A DNA stretch of 64,000 nucleotides, taken from Marinobacter qingdaonensis. Its GTDB lineage: Bacteria; Pseudomonadota; Gammaproteobacteria; Pseudomonadales; Oleiphilaceae. The position numbers and the translations under genes are program-made. Positions 36,533 to 43,510 of this stretch are shown one piece after another. The notes under the pieces were generated by a model that ran no database searches, was not told the origin of the DNA, and saw only the letters and a program-made list of their open reading frames with translations. Every line of letters starts with the position of its first letter. Position 1 is the stretch's first letter. The DNA is taken from positions 62,001-126,000 of the forward strand of contig NZ_JAYDCJ010000003.1 in the NCBI RefSeq assembly GCF_034555935.1, written 5' to 3'.

Positions 36533-36625
36533 TCAGCAGTAGTAGATGCTGTTCAGGTATTCCGCGAGTGCCATCACGTTCTGGCGCTCGATTTCACTGT
36601 GGGGTACGAAGATTTCCTGTTCCAT
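36533..36625 (-). CDS. 30-residue peptide gene, AraC-linked, function unknown
   Basis: A 31-codon frame (ATG at 36625, TGA at 36535-36533) encodes MEQEIFVPHSEIERQNVMAL followed by AEYLNSIYYC. It carries an AAAGGAGGT Shine-Dalgarno that pairs fully with the 16S 3' end, 6 nt before ATG, one of the best sites in the window. An independent terminator follows at 36480-36504, and a regulator gene is divergent. The peptide is acidic, probably helical from residue 11 on, and ends Tyr-Tyr-Cys. It has no signal peptide or membrane segment. It could be a regulatory or signal peptide, a peptide substrate for a distant enzyme, or a leader peptide of the esterase gene downstream. I recognise no family; expression is inferred from the signals only. 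Confidence 0.68.
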   Translation of the reverse strand: MEQEIFVPHSEIERQNVMALAEYLNSIYYC

Positions 36626-36702
36626 ACAACAACCTCCTTTAACAACCAATCCATTGCTTCAACCTGATATTTCAATGCTATCGTTGTTGCCATGACAAAC
36701 CG

Positions 36703-36739
36703 TTGACAGGCGGTATCATTCACTTGACATTTTGTATCA
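36703..36739. promoter_or_regulatory. AraC-type direct-repeat operator between the peptide gene and the AraC gene
   Basis: Two copies of TTGACA-N4-GTATCA (36703-36718 and 36724-36739) are spaced by 5 bp, giving an exact 21-bp (two-turn) period. This is the standard layout for AraC-family half-sites. The copy nearer the peptide gene ends 5 bp from a TTGTCA hexamer on the minus strand (36698-36693), suitable for activation. The other copy begins with a TTGACA that could be the -35 of the AraC gene itself (17 bp before TGAAAG), suitable for autorepression. Confidence 0.72.
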
Positions 36740-36776
36740 GTCAGCATGAAAGGTTGTTAACCATCGGAATCCAGCT

Positions 36777-37862
36777 GTGATACCAGCCCAGTCCCAAGAC
36801 AGCAGCGCGCCCCTGGTCGCCGCCTCCAGCACCCTCGCCCTGGTCCACTACCTCGAATGCCAGGGGGTGCTGGACCCGGAACGGGTGGAACAACTGGTGG
36901 GTGTCGACCTGCAAGCGCTCAGGGACCCGGACCTTCGGGTCCCGGCCCAGGCCCATTACCGCCTCTGGGACCACGCCGAGCAGGTCACCGGCGACCCGGC
37001 CGTGGGCCTGCACGCCGGCACCCTGGTGGACCCGGAACGGATGGGTCTGGTGGGGCATGTGTTCTTCAACTGCGACACCCTGGGCGAGGCCGTTACCCAG
37101 TACGTGCGCCTGCACCGACTGATCAATGAGTCGGTTACCCTCAGCTTCGAGCAGACCGGGGAGCTGGCGATCCTGAGCTGGCAGCCGGATACCCCAAGCC
37201 ACTATTGCCGCCAGGACATGGACCGGACCCTGGCCGCGGCCATCAGCCGGACCCGGCATTTTATCCTCCCGGACATCGGCGCCGAGTGGGCGGACATTGC
37301 CCACCCCCGGCCGGACTACGCCAGCGAATACCAAACCCTGCTGGGCGGGCCGGTACGCTTTGGCTGCGCCGCCACCCGCCTGGCCTTTGATAGCCGGCAC
37401 CTCAGCCACCCCATCCCCCGTCGCAACCCCTACGTCTATTCGGCGGTGTTGAAGCAGGTCAATTCGGTGCTGGCCCGGCTGCAACCCCGGCGCTCGTTCG
37501 GACGCAAGATCCGACGGCTGATTTCCAAGCAGATGGCCACCGACCGCATCGACGCCGACAGTCTGGCCCGGCAATGCCACATGAGCCGACAGACCCTGTA
37601 CCGCCGGCTCAAGCGCGAGGGCCTGAGTTTCCACGACCTGGTGGAGCAGGTGCGCAAGGACAAGGCCCTTCGCTACGTCGCCAGCGACCAGTACGCCCTG
37701 GGGGAAATTGCTTTCCTGCTCGGATTTTCCGAACTCAGTGCCTTCAGCCGAGCCTTCAAACGCTGGACCGGCTCGGCGCCGGCCCAGTATCGGGCCAGCC
37801 AGCTGGCGTCTGCTGACGACCGGCCCACCCCACCAACCGACACGGACCCGCCCGCACCATGA
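36777..37862 (+). CDS. AraC family transcriptional regulator (Arabinose_bd type)
   Basis: This is a 361-residue protein with a GTG start at 36777. Residues about 20-210 form an arabinose-binding-domain-like sensor of the OruR/VirS kind (ALVHYLECQGVLDPERVEQL, VGLHAGTLVDPERMGLVGHV). The C-terminal double helix-turn-helix is complete: DSLARQCHMSRQTLYRRLKR near 262-281 and LGEIAFLLGFSELSAFSRAF near 308-327. The end is a Pro/Thr-rich tail. Its first target is almost certainly the operator at 36703-36739 immediately upstream. The stop overlaps the cls start (ATGA), so regulator and cardiolipin synthase are cotranscribed. Confidence 0.92.
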   Translation: MIPAQSQDSSAPLVAASSTLALVHYLECQGVLDPERVEQLVGVDLQALRDPDLRVPAQAHYRLWDHAEQVTGDPAVGLHAGTLVDPERMGLVGHVFFNCDTLGEAVTQYVRLHRLINESVTLSFEQTGELAILSWQPDTPSHYCRQDMDRTLAAAISRTRHFILPDIGAEWADIAHPRPDYASEYQTLLGGPVRFGCAATRLAFDSRHLSHPIPRRNPYVYSAVLKQVNSVLARLQPRRSFGRKIRRLISKQMATDRIDADSLARQCHMSRQTLYRRLKREGLSFHDLVEQVRKDKALRYVASDQYALGEIAFLLGFSELSAFSRAFKRWTGSAPAQYRASQLASADDRPTPPTDTDPPAP

Positions 37863-39292
37863 TGGAACCCTTTTCCCTGGTCGCCATTGCGGTCGGTCTG
37901 CTGTACCTGGCGGCGCTGGGCTGTGTCTACCGGATCCTGCTGACCTACCGCACCGCCCAGGGCGCCATTGCCTGGATCATTGGCCTGCTGGGTCTGCCCT
38001 ACGTGGCGGTGCCGCTGTTCCTCCTGTTCGGGCGCTATCGGTTCGGCGGCTATATCCGGGCCCGCCGGATGGGCGACCAGGCACTGACCAACCTGCTCAA
38101 CCGGTTCGAGCAGCAGACCACCTCGATCCCGGCCCCAGCCGACGACTACTTCACCGACGAACTCCAGGTGCTGTGCAAGCTCGGCCGGCAGCCGTTCACC
38201 GAGGGCAATCGCTGTACCCTGCTGCGGGACGGGGAGGCCACCTTCGAGGCGCTGTTCGAGGCCATGGAAAACGCCACCCGTTACATCCTGCTGGAGTTTT
38301 ACATCATCCGCTCGGACCGGGTCGGCCAGCGCATCAAGGCGATCCTGGAACGGAAACTGGCCCAGGGGGTGCAAGTCTGGTTCCTGTACGACAACATCGG
38401 CAGTGTCTGGCTACCCCGCTCCTACCTGAAACAGCTGGCCGCCGCCGGCGCCCGGGTGGCGTCCTTCGGCGATGGCAACGTGCGCCGGCGCCGGTTCCAG
38501 ATCAATTTCCGCAACCACCGCAAACTGCTGGTGTGCGACGGGGTCATCGGCTTTGTCGGCGGCATCAACCTGGGGGACGAATACCTGGGCACCGCCATGG
38601 ACCAGGAACCCTGGCGCGACACCCACTGCCAGATCGAGGGCCCGGCGGTGACCGGCCTGCAACTGACCTGGCTGGAGGACTGGAACTGGGCCAGCGACGA
38701 ATTTCCGGAGCTGGACTGGGCGCCGCCCGCCACCCAGGCCGGCAACGACCGGGTGCTGATGCTACCCACCGGACCCGCCGACGACTGGGAAACCTGCTCC
38801 CTGTTCTTCCTGAACTGCATCAACAATGCGCGCCAACGGCTGTGGATTTCGTCGCCCTATTTCGTGCCCGACTTCCAGATCATGAACGCGCTGCAGCTGG
38901 CCGCCCTGCGCGGGGTCGATGTCCGGGTCCTGATCCCGGAGAAATCCGACAGCTGGCTGATCGGCCTGGCGGCCTACTCCTACCTGGTGCAGGCCTGCCA
39001 GACCGGCATCAAGATCTACCGCTACCAGCCCGGGTTCATGCACCAGAAGGTGATTCTGGTGGATGACCGTTACGCGGCGGTGGGCACCGCCAACCTGGAC
39101 AACCGCTCGATGCGCCTGAACTTCGAAATCAGCGCCGTGACCACCGCGCCCCACTTCATCGCCAGCGTCGAGTCCATGCTGGAGGAGGACCTGGACAACT
39201 GCCGGCTGATGCACGAATGCGACTACAACGACCGGTCCACCCTGTTCCGGCTCAGCTGCCGCGCCATCCGGCTGCTGGCTCCGCTGCTGTAA
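37859..39292 (+). CDS. cls: Cardiolipin synthase (phospholipase D type)
   Basis: This 477-residue inner-membrane enzyme makes cardiolipin from phosphatidylglycerol. Two N-terminal membrane helices (residues about 5-60) are followed by two phospholipase D domains. The first HKD motif is HRKLLVCDGVIGFVGGINLG near 220, and the second is HQKVILVDDRYAAVGTANLD near 395; both are intact. The start overlaps the end of the AraC gene, so this enzyme may share its regulation with the 30-residue peptide gene. No other lipid-synthesis gene adjoins it. Confidence 0.92.
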   Translation: MMEPFSLVAIAVGLLYLAALGCVYRILLTYRTAQGAIAWIIGLLGLPYVAVPLFLLFGRYRFGGYIRARRMGDQALTNLLNRFEQQTTSIPAPADDYFTDELQVLCKLGRQPFTEGNRCTLLRDGEATFEALFEAMENATRYILLEFYIIRSDRVGQRIKAILERKLAQGVQVWFLYDNIGSVWLPRSYLKQLAAAGARVASFGDGNVRRRRFQINFRNHRKLLVCDGVIGFVGGINLGDEYLGTAMDQEPWRDTHCQIEGPAVTGLQLTWLEDWNWASDEFPELDWAPPATQAGNDRVLMLPTGPADDWETCSLFFLNCINNARQRLWISSPYFVPDFQIMNALQLAALRGVDVRVLIPEKSDSWLIGLAAYSYLVQACQTGIKIYRYQPGFMHQKVILVDDRYAAVGTANLDNRSMRLNFEISAVTTAPHFIASVESMLEEDLDNCRLMHECDYNDRSTLFRLSCRAIRLLAPLL

Positions 39293-39378
39293 TGGCCTCC
39301 CGATAACTGGTCGGCGCCGGTACAAGTGTGCGACTATGCGGACTCGTCCCAGCCAGCATGCCGTAGCGACCTGACACC

Positions 39379-40059
39379 ATGAACGCCTTCCGTCCCAGAG
39401 AGACCCTGACCGAGCAGGTCGCCCGCCACATCGAAAACCTGATTGCCTTTGGCCAGCTGGGCTCCGGTGAGCGCATCTACGAGGGCGCCATGGCCAAGCA
39501 GATGGACGTCAGTCACGGCTCCATCCGGGAGGGGCTGTTGCTGCTGGAGAAACGGCATCTGGTCAGGAACGTGCCGCGCAAGGGCGCGTTCGTCACGCCG
39601 CTGGACGAATTCTTCGTGCGCAGCCTGTACGAGACCCTGGAACTGTACCTCACCCACACCGGCCGCAAACTGGTGCGCCAGTGGCAGCCCGCGGACATGG
39701 AACGGCTGGAGTCGCTGTACGCGCAGATGGCAGCCAGCTTTGGCAAGGGCGACCTGATGGCGTTCCTGGAGCTGGGCATCGAGTACACCAAGGCCTCCCT
39801 GGTCTACGCCGACAACTACTTCATCGTCGCCGCCATCGACGACCTCTGGCCGTCCGCCAAGCGCTGTGCCTTTGTCGCGTTCCAGCAGGGCGGCAGCCAC
39901 GTGATCGAAGACAACCTGGCGCACATGCAGCAGTCGATCCAGGCCATCAAGGACCGGGACGAGGCCCGGCTGACCGAGATCCTGCACCGCTACGCCATGC
40001 AGCAGTGCCAGCAGGTGCTCGAGGCCATCGCCAGCGCCAACCGGCGCGATTCCCAGTAG
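39379..40059 (+). CDS. GntR family regulator with FCD domain
   Basis: This is a 226-residue protein with an N-terminal winged helix (EQVARHIENLIAFGQLGSGE, SHGSIREGLLLLEKRHLV, RKGAFVTPLD) and a C-terminal all-helical FCD ligand-binding domain (SLYETLELYLTHTGRKLVRQ, EDNLAHMQQSIQAIKDRDEA). FadR/FCD regulators usually control uptake or catabolism of organic or fatty acids. No obvious target operon is adjacent, because the neighbouring patatin gene is convergent and only 5 bp away. No strong Shine-Dalgarno is visible at the start. Confidence 0.9.
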   Translation: MNAFRPRETLTEQVARHIENLIAFGQLGSGERIYEGAMAKQMDVSHGSIREGLLLLEKRHLVRNVPRKGAFVTPLDEFFVRSLYETLELYLTHTGRKLVRQWQPADMERLESLYAQMAASFGKGDLMAFLELGIEYTKASLVYADNYFIVAAIDDLWPSAKRCAFVAFQQGGSHVIEDNLAHMQQSIQAIKDRDEARLTEILHRYAMQQCQQVLEAIASANRRDSQ

Positions 40060-40064
40060 CGATC

Positions 40065-42269
40065 TCAGTCGTAGAACAGCTGGGTAAACGAGAACCCGAT
40101 GTTCAGGTAGGCGGTCCAGTCGTCGCGGTTGTTGTAGGCGGTGGCCAGCTGGATCGGGCCGAGAAAGGTGTCGACGCCGGCAAACAGACTCCAGGACCGG
40201 ACCGTGCTGTTCCAGTCGGCGTCGTCGAAGGATTCCCAGGCGTTGCCGGCCTCGAAGCCGATGCCGGCGAACCAGGGCACGATCGGCCCACCGAAGGCCT
40301 GGCTCGCGTAGAGTGACCCCAGCAGCGCGTTGTCGCCGGTGATCTGGCCCGGGGCGTAGGCGGACAGCCGCCGGAAGCCACCCAGCCGAACGGCATTCTC
40401 GATGCCCGGCTCACCGCCAGTCACCGCCTCGCCGAACAGCAATCCGGTCAGGTTGAACCCCCGCCAGCTGTCCGTGCCCAGCACCATCCCGGTCACCGAT
40501 TCGAAGTGCCGGTCCGAGCCCAGGCCCTTGCGCTCGAACTGCCCGCGCAGGCCGGCGAAAGCGCCATGGCGGGGGAAGAAGGCGTCGTCGAGGGAATCGT
40601 GGACCAGTTGCAGGCGCAGGCCGCCCTGGTGCACCGAATCTTCGCGGACCAGCGGCTGTCCTACCTGTTCATCGATGGTGGCGTAGCCACGCACGTATTC
40701 CAGCCGTACCTCGGCGTTGCCGCCCAATTCCATGCCCAGGCCCAGGTCCACTTCCCGATAGGTGACATCGACCTCCGCCACCGGGCTGGTGCCGCCGTCG
40801 AAGATCCCGAGGGTGTCGCGACTGTACTCGCCGCCGACCACCAGAAAACGCTGGTAGCCGTAATCCAGGGGCTGGTACCACTGGGTCCGTAGCCAGGGAT
40901 CGGTGCCGAGCTGAACCCCGGTCTGCCATTCGGCGCCAAAGTCATTGAGTTCGGTCATGCGGAGCGACGAGGCCAGGTTGAACAGGTTTTCACCGTCGAA
41001 GTTGTCCTCGTAGCTGAGCCCGAAGGAGAGGTAATTCGGCCCCCAGCTTTTTTGCTGGACCCGGATGGTCAGTACCGTCCCGTCCGGGCTGGGCGCCAGG
41101 GAATAGGACACGGTTTCGTAGTAGCCGAGGCCGTAGATGCGCTTGAGGTCGGCCTCCAGCACCTCGACATCCAGGGGCTCGCCCTCCTTTTGCTGGATCC
41201 GCTCCCGCAGGAAGTCGTCGCTGAGTGCCCGACCATGCTCGATCTCGATCCTCGCAATGGGACCTGCGCGGTAGCCCCGAGACGCCATCTGCGCCTTGTA
41301 ACCGGTCCATTCGGTGCGGGACACGGTCAGCGGCCGCAGCTCCACCGCGTGTTCCCGGGCGCTGGTCGCGCCCAGCTCGAACAGCATGGTGGCGTTGTAG
41401 AAATCCGCCGAACCGAACTCCTCGAGATCGGGCTGAATCAGGATGTCCTGCTCGGTCAGCAGCGCCAACTGCTCGTCGGTGTTGCGGCGGGTCATCATGG
41501 TGGTGAGCTGGCCCACCACGGAAAAAGCCTCGCTCAGCTCCTCCCGGTCCAGCAGCGGATCGGTAATGTCGACAGCAATGATGACGTCCGCCCCCATGTC
41601 CCGAGCGACACTCACCGGCAGGTTATTGGCGACGCCGCCGTCCACCAGCAGGCGGCCGTTACGCTGGACCGGGGCATAGACCCCGGGGATGCTCATGCTG
41701 GCGCGAATCGCTTCGGCGAGGTTGCCCTGCCCCATGACCACCTGCTCACCGGTTTCCAGATCGGTCGCCACCGCCCGGAACGGAATGGCCAGGCGATCAA
41801 AGTCCTCCACCAGGGCGGCGCTGCGGGTCAGTTCATTGAGGATAAAGCCGAGATTCTGGCCGGCGATGATGCCGCCGCCCACGTGCAGCCCGTCCGCCCG
41901 CAGCCCGATGCCCGGGGTGATCGGGAAGCGCACTTCCTCCCGTTTGCGCCGCACCGGCTTGAACACCCGGCCGGGGTCATCCTGGAAGCTGGACAGCCAG
42001 TCCATCTCGATGAACCGGCGTTCCATGTCGGCCACCGGCATGCCCGAGGCGTAGAGGGCGCCAACCGCGGACCCGGCGCTGGTGCCCACCACCAGGTCCA
42101 CCAGGATGTTCATTTCCTCCAGTACCCGCAACACACCGACGTGGGCCATGCCCTTGGCACCGCCGCCACTGAGCACCAGCCCGACCGTGGGCCGGTCGCC
42201 GGCCACCAGCGGACCGGCCAGCACCAGGGCAACGGCCAGGGCCAGAACCCGAACCAGGCCGGCAGGCAT
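40065..42269 (-). CDS. plpD: PlpD-type secreted patatin phospholipase (type Vd autotransporter)
   Basis: At 734 residues it is close to Pseudomonas aeruginosa PlpD. The signal peptide (about 1-24) is followed by a patatin domain with oxyanion motif GGGAKG at 35-40, GTSAG with nucleophile S64 at 62-66, and the catalytic D210 in LVDGG. PlpD's S60/D207 dyad corresponds. A POTRA-like domain (about 310-420) and a C-terminal Omp85-like beta-barrel (about 420-734, ending SFTQLFYD) complete the type V secretion design. The ATG at 42269 has no good ribosome site; GTG codons at 42305 or 42302 would lengthen the signal region and lie just after the upstream stop. Lipid hydrolysis outside the cell is the expected activity. 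Confidence 0.88.
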   Translation of the reverse strand: MPAGLVRVLALAVALVLAGPLVAGDRPTVGLVLSGGGAKGMAHVGVLRVLEEMNILVDLVVGTSAGSAVGALYASGMPVADMERRFIEMDWLSSFQDDPGRVFKPVRRKREEVRFPITPGIGLRADGLHVGGGIIAGQNLGFILNELTRSAALVEDFDRLAIPFRAVATDLETGEQVVMGQGNLAEAIRASMSIPGVYAPVQRNGRLLVDGGVANNLPVSVARDMGADVIIAVDITDPLLDREELSEAFSVVGQLTTMMTRRNTDEQLALLTEQDILIQPDLEEFGSADFYNATMLFELGATSAREHAVELRPLTVSRTEWTGYKAQMASRGYRAGPIARIEIEHGRALSDDFLRERIQQKEGEPLDVEVLEADLKRIYGLGYYETVSYSLAPSPDGTVLTIRVQQKSWGPNYLSFGLSYEDNFDGENLFNLASSLRMTELNDFGAEWQTGVQLGTDPWLRTQWYQPLDYGYQRFLVVGGEYSRDTLGIFDGGTSPVAEVDVTYREVDLGLGMELGGNAEVRLEYVRGYATIDEQVGQPLVREDSVHQGGLRLQLVHDSLDDAFFPRHGAFAGLRGQFERKGLGSDRHFESVTGMVLGTDSWRGFNLTGLLFGEAVTGGEPGIENAVRLGGFRRLSAYAPGQITGDNALLGSLYASQAFGGPIVPWFAGIGFEAGNAWESFDDADWNSTVRSWSLFAGVDTFLGPIQLATAYNNRDDWTAYLNIGFSFTQLFYD

Positions 42270-42309
42270 GGCACGGGGGCGAACGAACTTACCTGACGCC
42301 ACCACGAAC

Positions 42310-42924
42310 TCAGGCTTTGTTCTTGGGGTCGTCGTCGGCCAGCGACAGATGGGACACATCCGGCACCACCGGGGGCGGCACCTCCCTTTGCACGCCCAGG
42401 TCCGAGCCCGCAGGCGCCAGGGTCCAGTCGTCCAGGTGCTGGAACATCGGCAGCTCAACCTCGGTATGTTCCACCAGGGTGACACCCACCGGATCCAGGC
42501 TCAGGGCGGAGCCCGTCAGTATGTCATCGACCTTGTCTCCGGCCACGTTCGGGCGGTCACCGGGCTCGGTGCCCGGCACCTTGCCCGGCCCTTGCGCGGG
42601 TCTTTGGCCGCTGGCTGGCGCCGATGGGGCCGCCTGCGCACGGGGCTCTGAAGCGGCCGGCCGGGGCGCGGAGGCCGGTGCCGGTTGCGCCGGGGCGGTT
42701 CCGGGCATGGGTTGCACGTGGGCAATCATGCCGTGTTTCTGCAGCACCGCCCGGTATTTCTCGGCCTGCACCTCTTCCAGCTTGTTGCGGATGACCACCG
42801 GCTGCCCGCTGAACATGCGATCGACCTGCTCCACGCTGGCCTTGAACAGGGTGCGGGCGTTCGTCCGGGCCGTCTCCATGTCGGTACCGGGAGCGCATTC
42901 TCCCTTAAAGACGAGCTGAAACAT
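42310..42924 (-). CDS. Protein with L7/L12-like N-terminal domain and Pro/Ala-rich linker
   Basis: This is a 204-residue soluble protein. Residues 1-70 (MFQLVFKGECAPGTDMETAR, then SVEQVDRMFSGQPVVIRNKL and VQAEKYRAVLQKHGMIAHVQ) resemble a small domain found at the N-terminus of several pseudomonad and Marinobacter proteins and likened to the ribosomal L7/L12 C-terminal fold. Residues 72-125 are a Pro/Ala/Ser-rich linker. The last 80 residues are acidic, with LDPVGVTLVEHTEVELP and DVSHLSLADDDPKNKA, and have no membrane segment. The function is unknown. It is transcribed just upstream of the PlpD-like gene and probably together with it. Confidence 0.7.
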   Translation of the reverse strand: MFQLVFKGECAPGTDMETARTNARTLFKASVEQVDRMFSGQPVVIRNKLEEVQAEKYRAVLQKHGMIAHVQPMPGTAPAQPAPASAPRPAASEPRAQAAPSAPASGQRPAQGPGKVPGTEPGDRPNVAGDKVDDILTGSALSLDPVGVTLVEHTEVELPMFQHLDDWTLAPAGSDLGVQREVPPPVVPDVSHLSLADDDPKNKA

Positions 42925-43137
42925 GGGAAATCCTCTTTATCACTGTTGTAAAGACAGAATAGTTGATAGCTTAGCCGCCGCCTGCTCCGGGGCCCGCGCC
43001 GGCGTCATCAAACTGAAAAAAATTGAAAAATTCATGTATTGGATCACGCAAAACCTGTTCGACTCTGCAATAATCACCTGTAACGAAACTTTACACTTGG
43101 TAACACGGACGCAGAGTGGGTGCCGGGAGTGACCGTC

Positions 43138-43503
43138 ATGAAGAACCTTGCCTCATTTCCGATCGCTTGCCTCGGCCTGCTGCTGCCGGCTCTGTCAGCC
43201 CAGGCGGAAAATCTGGACGTGCTAATGAGCCAGGTCTTCCCCCAGGAACAGGCCACCTACATCGGCTACGAAAGCGTTGAGCGAGACGACATTCCCGCAT
43301 CCTCGGCGATCGAGCGCAAGTACCTGATCGTCGATTTCCGGTTCGAGGCCACCCAGCCCCCGGTCGAGCAACTGCAGGCGAGCGTGCACAAAGTGTGCAT
43401 GACCCTGCTGAAAGACCGCGACCTGATCCGTCAGCTGTCCGACTCCGGCTACGACATGGTGTCGGTGGCGTTTGACCGCCGTTCCCAGTTCGACTGCCTG
43501 TAA
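43138..43503 (+). CDS. Periplasmic hypothetical protein with two cysteines
   Basis: This 121-residue protein has a signal peptide starting at the ATG at 43138 (GGGAG 8 nt upstream): MKNLASFPIACLGLLLPALS, cleavage near AQAEN. The mature part is mixed alpha/beta (RKYLIVDFRFEATQPPVEQL, MTLLKDRDLIRQLSDSGYDM) with Cys in HKVCMTLL and at the C-terminus FDCL, which could form a disulfide. I do not recognise the family. It stands alone and converges on the two-domain kinase gene. A short palindrome (TAACCC/GGGTTA, 43501-43514) covers its stop codon region. Confidence 0.65.
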   Translation: MKNLASFPIACLGLLLPALSAQAENLDVLMSQVFPQEQATYIGYESVERDDIPASSAIERKYLIVDFRFEATQPPVEQLQASVHKVCMTLLKDRDLIRQLSDSGYDMVSVAFDRRSQFDCL

Positions 43504-43510
43504 CCCGGGG

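Noticed and set aside
36533..36625. The 30-residue peptide as a PqqA-like or radical-SAM-modified precursor
   Set aside because: The Glu-x3-Tyr arrangement of PqqA is absent and no radical SAM or peptidase gene adjoins it, so this specific class is not supported.
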